NCBI RefSeq assembly: GCF_020179405.1
Contig: NZ_JAICBZ010000038.1
Coordinates: 1-38,998, forward strand
DNA: 38,998 nt
Reading direction: 5' to 3'
Origin: Xinfangfangia pollutisoli
GTDB lineage: Bacteria; Pseudomonadota; Alphaproteobacteria; Rhodobacterales; Rhodobacteraceae
The translations under genes were made by a program, and so were the position numbers. Positions 7,593 to 16,300 of this stretch are shown piece by piece. The notes beneath the pieces are model-generated. The model saw only the letters and a list, made by a program, of their open reading frames with translations, was not told the origin of the DNA and searched no databases. Each line of letters begins with the position of its first letter. The first letter of the stretch is position 1.

Positions 7593-8204
7593 ATGTTCTA
7601 CCACCCCCGCCAAGGCCACGGCCTGCCGCATGATCCGTTTCGTGCCATCGTCTCGCCGCGCCCGATCGGCTGGATCTCGACCCGCTCGGCCGCAGGGATC
7701 GACAATCTTGCCCCCTACAGCTTCTTCAACGCCATCGCCGGCCACCCGCCCATGGTGATGTTTGCCAGCGAAGGCCATAAGCACACGATCGCCAATGTGC
7801 GCGAGACCGGCGAATTCGTGGTGAACCTGGCCACGCGCGCCCTGGCCGAGCCATTGAACCGCACCTCGATCGCCTGGCCCGAGGGGGTGGACGAGTTTGA
7901 AGTCGCGGGCCTGGCCAAGGCGCCCTGCCGCCTGGTGGCAGCGCCGCGGCTGGCGGTGGCCGCCGCGGCGCTGGAATGCCGGGTGACCGCCATCCACCCG
8001 ATTCCCGACCTGTCCGGCGATACTGCCGAGCGGACGATGGCAATCGCCGAAGTGGTCGGAATCCATATCGACGATGCCGCGCTGACCGATGGCCATTTCG
8101 ACATGCTGCGCGCCGGCACCATCGCGCGCTGCGGCTATTGGGACTACCAGACCTCGGAAAGCCTGTTCGTCATGCCGCGCCCCGACCATATCGAGCCGCA
8201 TTGA
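7593..8204 (+). CDS. Flavin reductase family protein (FMN-binding split barrel)
   Basis: A 203-residue protein with the flavin reductase-like domain over about residues 10-170. Typical segments are FRAIVSPRPIGWIST (17-31), GIDNLAPYSFFNAIAG (35-50) and the TGEFVVNLAT strand (72-81). Members bind FMN/FAD and either reduce free flavin with NAD(P)H for a partner oxygenase or act as flavoproteins of less clear role. No oxygenase gene is next to it, so the partner is unknown. ATG 7593 has CGGAG eight bases upstream. It is divergent from the TRAP operon, and a dyad lies in its promoter, suggesting control by a repressor. Confidence 0.88.
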   Translation: MFYHPRQGHGLPHDPFRAIVSPRPIGWISTRSAAGIDNLAPYSFFNAIAGHPPMVMFASEGHKHTIANVRETGEFVVNLATRALAEPLNRTSIAWPEGVDEFEVAGLAKAPCRLVAAPRLAVAAAALECRVTAIHPIPDLSGDTAERTMAIAEVVGIHIDDAALTDGHFDMLRAGTIARCGYWDYQTSESLFVMPRPDHIEPH

Positions 8205-8269
8205 CGCCCCTGCCCGCCCTGCGCATTTCGCTTTACCCCGGCGGCGCGGCGTGGTTGCGTCTGGCGATC

Positions 8270-8839
8270 ATGACCCGACGCTTTTCCCGCTATCTGCCTT
8301 ACCTTGTCACCCTGCTGATCGTCCTTCTGGCCGCGCTTTGGCTGCTGTGGGACGGGCGCGAGCCCTATTGCAAATGCGGCGACGTGAAGCTTTGGCATGG
8401 CCAGGTCGTCAGCTCCGAGAATTCGCAGCATATCTCGGACTGGTACACGGCCAGCCATATCATCCACGGCTTCCTGTTCTTCGGCGCGCTCTGGCTGGTG
8501 GCGCGGCGGCTGTCCTTCGGCTGGCGGCTGGCCATCGCGACGCTGGTGGAAAGCGCCTGGGAACTGGTCGAGAATTCGGATGCGGTGATCGAGCGCTATC
8601 GCAGCGTGACGATCAGCCTGGATTACTACGGCGATTCCGTGCTGAACTCGGTCTGTGACATCGTGGCGATGATGATCGGCTTCTGGCTGGCGGCGCGGCT
8701 GCCGGTCTGGGCGACGGTGGCCATCGCCCTGGGGTTCGAGGCGCTGACGATCTGGCTTATTCGCGACGGGCTGGCGCTGAACGTGCTGATGCTGGTCTGG
8801 CCGCTGCCCGGCGTGGCCGAATGGCAGGCGGCGCGCTAG
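8270..8839 (+). CDS. UPF0314/DUF2585 family membrane protein
   Basis: A 189-residue integral membrane protein of unknown function. It has an N-terminal helix (about residues 8-27, YLPYLVTLLIVLLAALWLLW), a short polar stretch with CKCG, then about three further helices near residues 63-80, 130-150 and 155-172. The middle block, with SQHISDWYTASHIIHGF, ESAWELVENSDAVIERYR and YGDSVLNSVCD, agrees with the alphaproteobacterial UPF0314 family from memory. ATG 8270 begins the protein at the first helix, but its ribosome binding site is weak; an in-frame TTG at 8255 is possible. It follows the flavin reductase by 65 bases on the same strand and could be cotranscribed. It ends 10 bases before the convergent MFS gene. 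Confidence 0.82.
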   Translation: MTRRFSRYLPYLVTLLIVLLAALWLLWDGREPYCKCGDVKLWHGQVVSSENSQHISDWYTASHIIHGFLFFGALWLVARRLSFGWRLAIATLVESAWELVENSDAVIERYRSVTISLDYYGDSVLNSVCDIVAMMIGFWLAARLPVWATVAIALGFEALTIWLIRDGLALNVLMLVWPLPGVAEWQAAR

Positions 8840-8849
8840 ACTTGATGCG

Positions 8850-9971
8850 TTAGGCCTGAGGCAAGGCCGGCGCGCGCAGCATCGGCCGCAGCGCCAGCAC
8901 CGCGGCCAGCGTCGTGGCGCCCGACAGCACCGCCACCAGCCAGAAAAAGCCGCGCGGGCCGAAACTGCCCATCAGCGGCGCAAAGACCAGAGGCGCGACG
9001 ATCCCGCCCAGCAGCCCCGCGCCGATGATCACCGGCGGCACGCGCGGGTCTTCGCCCATCCGCCGGCTGGCGGTGACGAAATAGCTGGGAAAGAACAGCC
9101 CGGCCGAGGCGCCCATGGCGACAAAGCCCAGCGCGGGCGAGACCAGCGCCGCGACCAGGGCCAGGACGGCAATCGCAGCCATGCCGCCCAGATACAGCAC
9201 GAAGCCCGGCACAAGATGCGCGGTAAAGCCCAGGGCGATCCGCGCGGCCAGGAAGACCATGAAGAAGACCGACAGAAGATCGGCCGCCCGCGCCTCGGTC
9301 TCGCCCGCGGCGATCAGGGCGGTGGGGCCAAGGCCCGCCAGCGCCGCCTCAAGCCCGATCGCCACCGCGCCGAAGGCCAGGATCGGCAGGCTGGGGCGAA
9401 AGCCGCGCACCGGGGCGCGGCCCGGCGAGGTGGCGGGCGCGGCACTGCCGGGCATCAGCCAGATCAGCGCGGCCAGCGCCGCCGTGGCCAGGAAGGCCAG
9501 CCGCAGATCGCTGCCGATGCGCACGAAGGCCAAAGGCGCCAGGATCGCCCCGATCCCGTAGCAGGCGTTCAGCGCGCTCAGCATGGCCGGGCCCTTCGGC
9601 CCGAACGCCGCCAGCACCCGCGGGTTGAACACCGCCGTCGCCATCGCATAGCCGGTGCCGAAGACGAAGGCCGAGGCCAGAACCGCCCCCCAGGAGGCCA
9701 GCGTCGCCAGGCCCAGCGCGCCCGCCAGCATGATCGCCAGCGCATGGCGCGCCGAAATCCGCCCGCCCATGCCGAACATCAGCGAAATGCCCAGCGCGCA
9801 GCCTGTCCAATGCGCGGAAACCACCAGCCCGGTCCGCGCCGGATCGACGCCGAACATCCGCCCGAAGGCCGGCAGGGCCGGACCATACAGCGATTGCGCC
9901 ACCCCCATCATCACGAAGGTCGCCAGACCCGCGGCCAGAAGGGCCTGACGGGCCCGGGGGGAATCGCTCAC
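8850..9971 (-). CDS. MFS transporter
   Basis: About 373 residues with roughly 12 hydrophobic segments, in the range of short major facilitator proteins. Segments such as SLYGPALPAFGRMFGVDPARTG in helix 1-2 and the glycine-rich GTGYAMATAVFNPRVLAAFGP region fit an MFS carrier; the substrate is unknown. I place the start at GTG 9971-9969 (protein VSDSPRARQALLAAG) because AGGAGA lies six to eight bases upstream of it. An in-frame ATG at 10004 would add 11 residues but has no such site. It is divergent from the thiolase gene and converges on the UPF0314 gene without a visible terminator. Confidence 0.85.
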   Translation of the reverse strand: MSDSPRARQALLAAGLATFVMMGVAQSLYGPALPAFGRMFGVDPARTGLVVSAHWTGCALGISLMFGMGGRISARHALAIMLAGALGLATLASWGAVLASAFVFGTGYAMATAVFNPRVLAAFGPKGPAMLSALNACYGIGAILAPLAFVRIGSDLRLAFLATAALAALIWLMPGSAAPATSPGRAPVRGFRPSLPILAFGAVAIGLEAALAGLGPTALIAAGETEARAADLLSVFFMVFLAARIALGFTAHLVPGFVLYLGGMAAIAVLALVAALVSPALGFVAMGASAGLFFPSYFVTASRRMGEDPRVPPVIIGAGLLGGIVAPLVFAPLMGSFGPRGFFWLVAVLSGATTLAAVLALRPMLRAPALPQA

Positions 9972-10070
9972 CTGTGTCTCCTGCCGCAGCGCCTGTGCCG
10001 CCACGTCTCGGGCTTCGCTCCGGGCTTGTCAACGCTTGCACAGCGGGGGTGTTTCCTGCAGCAATACCGG

Positions 10071-10102
10071 GGCCCGTGACGGGCCGCGCCGGCCTGGCGC
10101 GG
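10071..10102 (+). other. Two tandem GC-rich hairpins upstream of the thiolase gene
   Basis: GGCCCG-TGA-CGGGCC (10071-10085) is followed at once by an overlapping-base hairpin CCGCGCC-GGCCT-GGCGCGG (10084-10102). They lie 60-90 bases before the thiolase start. No U tract follows, so they are not a simple terminator. They could be leader structure or operator dyads. Confidence 0.4.
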
Positions 10103-10160
10103 CGTCTCGGACTGCCTGCAGCTCCCGGCTAACGTTTTGGCTCTTGTTCCGAGGTGACCC

Positions 10161-11330
10161 ATGACCGACATCTTCATCCTCTCTGCCGCCCGCACCGCCA
10201 TCGGCACTTTCGGGGGCGCGCTGGCGGCGCTGCCGCCGACCGAGACGGCGACCATCGTCGCCAAGGCGGCGCTGGAGCGCGCCGGGGTCGAAGGCGGGCA
10301 GATCGGCACGGTGGTCTTCGGCCATGTCATCAACACCGAGCCGCGCGACATGTATATCAGCCGAGTCGCGGCGATGCAGGCCGGCGTGCCCGAGACGGCG
10401 CCGGCGATGAACGTCAACCGGCTGTGCGGGTCGGGGGCGCAGGCCATCGTCTCGGCCGCGCAGGCGCTGATGCTGGGCGATGCCGATTTCGCGCTGGCCG
10501 GCGGGGCGGAAAGCATGAGCCGCTCGCCCTATGCGCTGACAAATGCGCGCTGGGGCCAGAAGATGGGCGATACCAAGGCGCTGGACATGATGACCGGCGC
10601 GCTGACCTGCCCCTTCGGCACCGGCCATATGGGCGTGACGGCCGAGAATGTCGCGGCGCGCGACGGGATCAGCCGCGCCGATCAGGATGCCTTCGCGCTG
10701 GAATCGCAGCGTCGCGCCGCGGCGGCGATTGCCGAGGGCCGCTTTGCCGGGCAGATCGTTCCGGTCGAGATTGCCAGCCGCAAGGGCCCGGTCTCTTTCG
10801 CGGTCGATGAACATCCCAAGGCCACCACGGCCGAGGCGCTGGCCGGGCTGCGGCCGGCCTTCCAGAAAGACGGCACGGTGACGGCCGGCAATGCCTCGGG
10901 GCTGAACGATGGCGCGGCGGCGGTGGTTCTGGCGCGCGGCGATGCGCTGGGCAGCCTGGTGCCGCGGGCGCGGATCATGGGCTATGCGGTGGCAGGCGTG
11001 GACCCCAAGATCATGGGCATCGGCCCGATCCCCGCGGTGCAGGCCCTGTGCAAGAAGCTGGGCGTCACGCCGCAAAGCTTTGACGTGGTGGAATCGAACG
11101 AGGCTTTCGCGGCCCAGGCCCTGGCCGTCAGCCGCGCGCTGGATCTGGATCCGGCCAGGGTGAACCCCAATGGCGGCGCCATCGCGCTGGGCCATCCGGT
11201 GGGTGCCACCGGCGCGATCCTGACCGCCAAGGCGCTGGCCGAGCTGGAGCGGACCGGCGGCAAGACCGCGCTTGTCACCATGTGCATTGGCGGCGGCCAG
11301 GGCATCGCGCTGGCGATCGAGCGGGTGTAG
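10161..11330 (+). CDS. Thiolase (acetyl-CoA C-acyltransferase)
   Basis: A 389-residue thiolase, full length. The catalytic residues are all visible: Cys89 in NRLCGSG (acyl carrier), His345 in [14 protein letters not shown] and Cys375 in CIGGGQG (proton transfer). It cleaves 3-ketoacyl-CoA with free CoA, or runs in reverse to condense two acetyl-CoA. The sequence fits both PhaA-type biosynthetic thiolases and degradative beta-ketothiolases; I cannot separate them. Cytoplasmic. ATG 10161 follows GAGGTGACCC, an adequate ribosome binding site. It is transcribed alone, divergent from the MFS gene, and ends nine bases from the convergent pbpC. It could complete the beta-oxidation-like chemistry at 1-4421 or feed polyhydroxybutyrate synthesis. 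Confidence 0.95.
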   Translation: MTDIFILSAARTAIGTFGGALAALPPTETATIVAKAALERAGVEGGQIGTVVFGHVINTEPRDMYISRVAAMQAGVPETAPAMNVNRLCGSGAQAIVSAAQALMLGDADFALAGGAESMSRSPYALTNARWGQKMGDTKALDMMTGALTCPFGTGHMGVTAENVAARDGISRADQDAFALESQRRAAAAIAEGRFAGQIVPVEIASRKGPVSFAVDEHPKATTAEALAGLRPAFQKDGTVTAGNASGLNDGAAAVVLARGDALGSLVPRARIMGYAVAGVDPKIMGIGPIPAVQALCKKLGVTPQSFDVVESNEAFAAQALAVSRALDLDPARVNPNGGAIALGHPVGATGAILTAKALAELERTGGKTALVTMCIGGGQGIALAIERV

Positions 11331-11339
11331 ACGCGCCGA

Positions 11340-13379
11340 CTACCAGAGCCGCACGGTCGATCTGGCCGAGCGGCCCTGGGCGTCGATCACCGACAGGGTG
11401 ACATAGCCGGTTCCGGTCGCGGGCAGCATCACCTCGCGCTCACGCGTGGCGATCTGGACCGGGGCGCCATCCAGAAGCCAGGTGAAGGGCGCCGTGCCGC
11501 CGCGGACCGAAACCTTCAGCCCCGAAGGCAGCAGTTCCACCTCGGCCCCATCGGGCGGGAAGGCCACGGCGGGGGCATCCGGGGCGGCGGCAAAGGCCGC
11601 GCCGCGCGGGCGGAAGCGCTGCAGGGGCGCGGGCAGCTGGGCATTGGCAACCAGAAGCGTCGCGGCGGGCGCGGCGGGCTGCGGGTCAAGCTGCGGCTTC
11701 AGCCGGTTGAAGGCCTGAAACAGCACCGGCGCCGCCACATCAGCCCCGAAGGCGCCCGGCACCGGCGTGCCATCGGCGCGGCCCATCCAGACCCCGATCA
11801 CATGCCGCCCGTCATAGCCGATCGCCCAGGCGTCGCGATGCCCGTAGGACGTGCCGGTCTTGTAGGCCAGCCGGTTCGCGGGCGCCCCGGGCGGCGGCGC
11901 CAGCCCGGCCAGGATATCGCCCACTTCCCAGGCCGCCACGGCCGAGATCAGCCGCTGCCCCTCGGCCCGGTCGCCCTCGGCCCGCCAGGTCAGCGGCAGG
12001 GCCACGCCGCCGCGCGCAAGGGCGGCGTAAAGCTGCACCATGTCCTGCAGCGTCACCCCCACGCCCCCCAGCGCCACGGCCAGGCCCGGCTGATCGCCCG
12101 GGATCTTGTAGGCCACCCCCGCCTTGCCCAGCGCCGCGATCAGCTTGGCCGGGCCCAGCGCATCGGTCAGCATCACCGCGGGAATGTTCAGCGACATCTG
12201 CAGCGCCTCGCGCAGCCGGATCTCGCCATGGAACAGCTTGTCGAAATTCTGCGGCGCATAAGCGCCGAAGACGGTCGGCTTGTCTTCGATCACCGTTTCG
12301 GGATGGGCCAGGCCCTGGTCGAAGGCCAGCCCGTAGACCAGCGGCTTCAGCGTCGAGCCGGGGCTGCGCAGCGCCGTGGTCATGTCGACAAAGCCCTGCC
12401 GCGCATCGGCCTCGAACGCCGCCGAGCCGACCGAGGCCAGGATCTCGCCCGACTTGTGATCGGCCACGACGATGGCGATCTGCAGCCGGTCGCCCTTTCC
12501 CTGCACCGCCTGCCGGGCCAAGGTTTCAAGCTTCTTCTGCAGGTCCAGATCCAGCGTCAGGCGATGTTCGGCCAGATCCGGCCGCTCGGCCCGGGCGCGG
12601 TCGGCCAGATGCGGGGCATGGGCCGGAAAGGCCTTGCGCGTGCCGGGGACATGTTCCGACAGGGCCGCCGTCGCCTCGTCCTGATCGATCAGATCGAAGG
12701 TGACGGCGCGGGCCAGAACCCGGTCGCGCGCGGCTTCGGCCCGGTCGGCGGCGCGGTCGGGGCGGCGGCTTTCGGGCGCCTGCGGGATCGCCACCAGCAA
12801 GGCCGATTCCGCGGGCGTCAGACGCTTCGGCTCTTTGCCGAAATAGGACAGGCTGGCTGCCCGCACCCCTTCCAGATTGCCCCCGAACGGCGCCAGCTGC
12901 AGATACAGCGTCAGGATCTGGTCCTTGGTCAGCCGCCGTTCCAGCGCCAGCGCCACCCGCATCTGCCGCAGCTTGCCGTCGATCTGCCCGGTGGTGCCCG
13001 CCTCCAGCAGCCGCGCCACCTGCATGGTCAGGGTTGACCCGCCCGAGACGATCCGCCCGGTCGTCGCCGCCTGCCATCCGGCCCGCGCCAGCGAACGCAG
13101 GTCGACCCCCGGATGGGTGTAGAAACGCCGATCCTCATAGGTCAGCAGCATTTCGACATAGCGCGGATCGACCTGGTCCAGATCGACCGAAAGCCGCCAG
13201 CGCCCGTCATCGACCGTATAGGCGCGGATCAGGGCGCCCTTGCGGTCCAGCACCTGGACCGAACCGGCGATCTGCAGCGGCGGCAGCACCGTCGCGTCGA
13301 TCCAGGCGTCGATCCGGTCCCGCCCCAGGGCGGCAAGCCAAAGGCCTGCCGCCAGGGCGATTATGCCACGCGCGCGCAT
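11340..13379 (-). CDS. pbpC: Penicillin-binding protein 1C (glycosyltransferase/transpeptidase)
   Basis: A 679-residue bifunctional class A penicillin-binding protein. After a short N-terminal membrane anchor, the family 51 glycosyltransferase domain shows Glu82 in YEDRRFYTHPG, GGSTLTMQVARLL and the RRLTKDQILTLYL segment. The transpeptidase has Ser342-x-x-Lys345 in SPGSTLKP, the SLN motif and Lys507 in KTGTS. The C-terminal 90 or so residues form the beta-rich BiPBP_C domain seen in PBP1C. It polymerises and may crosslink peptidoglycan in the periplasm. ATG 13379-13377 begins one base after the alpha-2-macroglobulin stop, so the two form an operon. The same pair (yfhM-pbpC) is found in many Gram-negatives, where the macroglobulin is thought to protect the envelope when peptidoglycan is breached. 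Confidence 0.95.
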   Translation of the reverse strand: MRARGIIALAAGLWLAALGRDRIDAWIDATVLPPLQIAGSVQVLDRKGALIRAYTVDDGRWRLSVDLDQVDPRYVEMLLTYEDRRFYTHPGVDLRSLARAGWQAATTGRIVSGGSTLTMQVARLLEAGTTGQIDGKLRQMRVALALERRLTKDQILTLYLQLAPFGGNLEGVRAASLSYFGKEPKRLTPAESALLVAIPQAPESRRPDRAADRAEAARDRVLARAVTFDLIDQDEATAALSEHVPGTRKAFPAHAPHLADRARAERPDLAEHRLTLDLDLQKKLETLARQAVQGKGDRLQIAIVVADHKSGEILASVGSAAFEADARQGFVDMTTALRSPGSTLKPLVYGLAFDQGLAHPETVIEDKPTVFGAYAPQNFDKLFHGEIRLREALQMSLNIPAVMLTDALGPAKLIAALGKAGVAYKIPGDQPGLAVALGGVGVTLQDMVQLYAALARGGVALPLTWRAEGDRAEGQRLISAVAAWEVGDILAGLAPPPGAPANRLAYKTGTSYGHRDAWAIGYDGRHVIGVWMGRADGTPVPGAFGADVAAPVLFQAFNRLKPQLDPQPAAPAATLLVANAQLPAPLQRFRPRGAAFAAAPDAPAVAFPPDGAEVELLPSGLKVSVRGGTAPFTWLLDGAPVQIATREREVMLPATGTGYVTLSVIDAQGRSARSTVRLW

Positions 13380-13380
13380 G

Positions 13381-16300
13381 TTACGGCGCGGCGATGGTCA
13401 CCGAGCCCATATCCGAACGGCCGCGATAGTCGGGACGGTACATGTCCTCGACCGAGGCCGCGGGATGGTGGAAGGTCCCGGGGCTGATCGCGCGCACGAT
13501 ATAGGCCAGGCGGAAGGCATCGGAAGACGACCAGTCCACCGCCGCCACAAAGCGCTCTTGCCGGAATTCGGCATGGGCGATGTCGCTCATCGCATCCAGC
13601 CAGCCCAGTTGCGCGGTCGATCCCCCCGACATCAGGTTGGGGTTGTCGATCTCGAACCCGGCGGGCAGCGGATCCGACACGATCAGCCGGCCTTCGGAAT
13701 AGGCGAAAGGCGTGACCTCGACCACCACGACCAGCCGGTCGCCGACCTTGACCCCGTCAAGCCCAACCTCCTCGCCCTCCATGGTGTAATAGCTGCGCGA
13801 GATCGCATAGCCATTGCCGCCCGCGGGTTCCGGCTCGGCCGGGATGCCGTAGGTGGTGATGGTCACCGTGGTATCGGCGCCATCATTGGTGACCGAAACC
13901 GGGGCGTCGCCATCGGCCATCACCTTGACCAGCGGGCCGGTCGCGGGCTGGCCGTCGATCTTGATTCCCGAGACATCGGGCCGGTCGATCAGCGCATTGG
14001 TGGCCATCAGCGCCCAGGTGGCTTCCTGGGTCGACAGCCGCCCGCCCTGCTGCGACAGCCGGTCGACCAGCGCCTCGCGGTCGATGGCGTTGGATCCGGC
14101 TTCGACCGCCAGCGTCAGCAGCGCCGCGGTGTCACGGTAGGCGGTGCCGTAATCGACCCGCCAGACCTGGCCTTCCTGGGTGGCGAACAGATCGGGCACC
14201 CGCGCCGCGGCCTTGCGGAACAGCTGGTCGGCCCGGGCCTGATCGCCATACGAGGCCAGGGCCGCGCCCAGCTGCGCCTGGGCCAGGGGCGTGGCGAAAT
14301 CATCGCCCTTCACATCGGCGTAATAGCGCAGATCGCCCACCGCCGCGGCGCCTTCGCGGGCCAGAACCATCAGCGCATAGGCCAGCGCCGTGCCTCCGCC
14401 ATTGGTGCCAGCGTCGAAATCGGGCGCGTAATTCACCTGGTTGCGCAAGTTCGCCAGCGCGTTCTTGAAGGCCAGATCCGGCACCACATAGCCTTGCGCG
14501 CGCGCCCGGCTGAGGAAATCGGTGACATAGGCATCCAGCCACAGATCGCCCGAATAGGGCCCCCAAAGGCCGAAGGCCCCCTCGGCCGACTGGTTGCCCA
14601 GGATCTCGGTGATCGCCTGGTCGATGCGCGTCTGCAGGTTCTCGGCCCCCTTCAGCTCCATCACCCGCGCCACTTCGTCGAAATACAACAGCGGCAGCGC
14701 CTTCGAGGTCATCTGTTCGGTGCAGCCATAGGGGTAGCGGTCCAGGCTGGCCAGCAACCCGGGCGCGTTCAGCCGGGCGATCGGGCCGATCGCCATCACC
14801 GACTTGCCGGTGCCCGGCACCATATCGGCAAAGACCGCCTGATCGAAGCTGAGCGTCTGGCCCTTCTTCAGATCCAACCGCGAGACCTTGGCGATCTCCG
14901 GATCATTGGCCTGCACCGGCAGGTTCAGCGCCTTGCGCAGCACCTTGCCATCGGGCGTGGTCAAAGTGACCTCGATCTTGGCCAGACCTGCCTCTCCCGC
15001 GGTCACCGGAACTTCGATCACCGCCTTGCCCTTGTCGGCCAGATCGACGCCCGAAGGCGCGCTGCCCAAGGCGGCGCCCGTGGCCGAGACGTCCAGCCCC
15101 ATCCGGCCCGAGGGCCCGGTGGCATGCACGATCTCGAGCAGCAGCCGGCTTTGATCCCCCGGCGCCATGAAGCGCGGGATCGAGGCGGTGACCACCACCG
15201 GATCGCGCACCAGCACCTCTTTGTCGGCCTGGCCGACCCCGGTCTTCGACCAGGCAACCGCCATGATCTTGACCGTGCCGTTGAAGGACGGAATGTCAAA
15301 GCTGGTCCGGGCATAGCCATCGGCGCCCACCTCCAGCGGACCCGAGAAATAGGCCACCAGCTCTTCGGTGGGCGGCGGCGATTGCAGCCGCGCCTGCGCG
15401 CCCGCGTCGCCGCCCGAGCGGACCTCGCCCTGGGCGCCGTTCAGCCCGTCGATCAGCCGGCCATAGACGTCGCGGATACCGACGCCAAGCTTGCGCTGGC
15501 CGAAGAAATGCCCCTGCGGATCGGGCGACTTGAAGCCGGTCAGGTTCAGGATGCCCACATCCACCGCGGCGATGGTGACATAGGCGGTCTCGCCGGGCTG
15601 CACGCCTTCAACCTTCACCGCCACATCCATCGGGCCGCGCGGCGCGCTTTCGTCGGCGGTTTCGACCGTGGCTTTCAGCGCATGCTTGCCCGGGTCGATC
15701 GCGGCATAGGCCAGGCCCAGCGCCCGGGCCGGATTGCGGCCGGCGCCCGCGTCCATCGGCCGGAAGACCGAGGCGGTGACATAGACGCCCGCGCCCCAAT
15801 CGTCGGTGACGGTCAGCGGAATGGTGTTCTCGCCTTCCTTCACCTCGACCGCCTGCATGGTGACAAGCCGGTTCGACAGCACCGTGACCAGCGCCGTCCC
15901 CGCCGCCCGCGGCACGATGCGCAGCGTCGCGGTATCGCCCGATTTATAGGCCGGCTTGTCCAGCGACAGCTCCAGCGTATCGGGGCTGGAAACCGTATCG
16001 GCCGGCGCATACCAGCTGGCCCAGAAGCTGGTCGAAGACACGGCCAGCGAGCCGTCGGTCGCTTCGACCACCAGCTCATACTGGCCCCAATCCACCGCAG
16101 CGGCGATTTCAACCGGGGTGCCACTCAGCACGGTCTCGCCTTCGGCGACCGGGCTGCGATAGGTCACGGGTTCCCAGCTCCAGCTGCCATAGCTTTGATA
16201 CCATTGGTAATCCGTCTCGACCCGGTTCAGCTTCCAGCGCACCGGCATATCCGGGATCGCCCCATCGGGGCCGATGGCCACCGCCTGGAACCGCGCCTCG

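Noticed and set aside
10036-10130. TGC/GCA-rich strings (CTGCCTGCAG, TTGCAC, CTGCAGCAA) before the thiolase as PhaR sites
   Set aside because: The spacing inside CTGC-CT-GCAG is two bases, not the three to four that I recall for PhaR, and such strings are common in GC-rich DNA.
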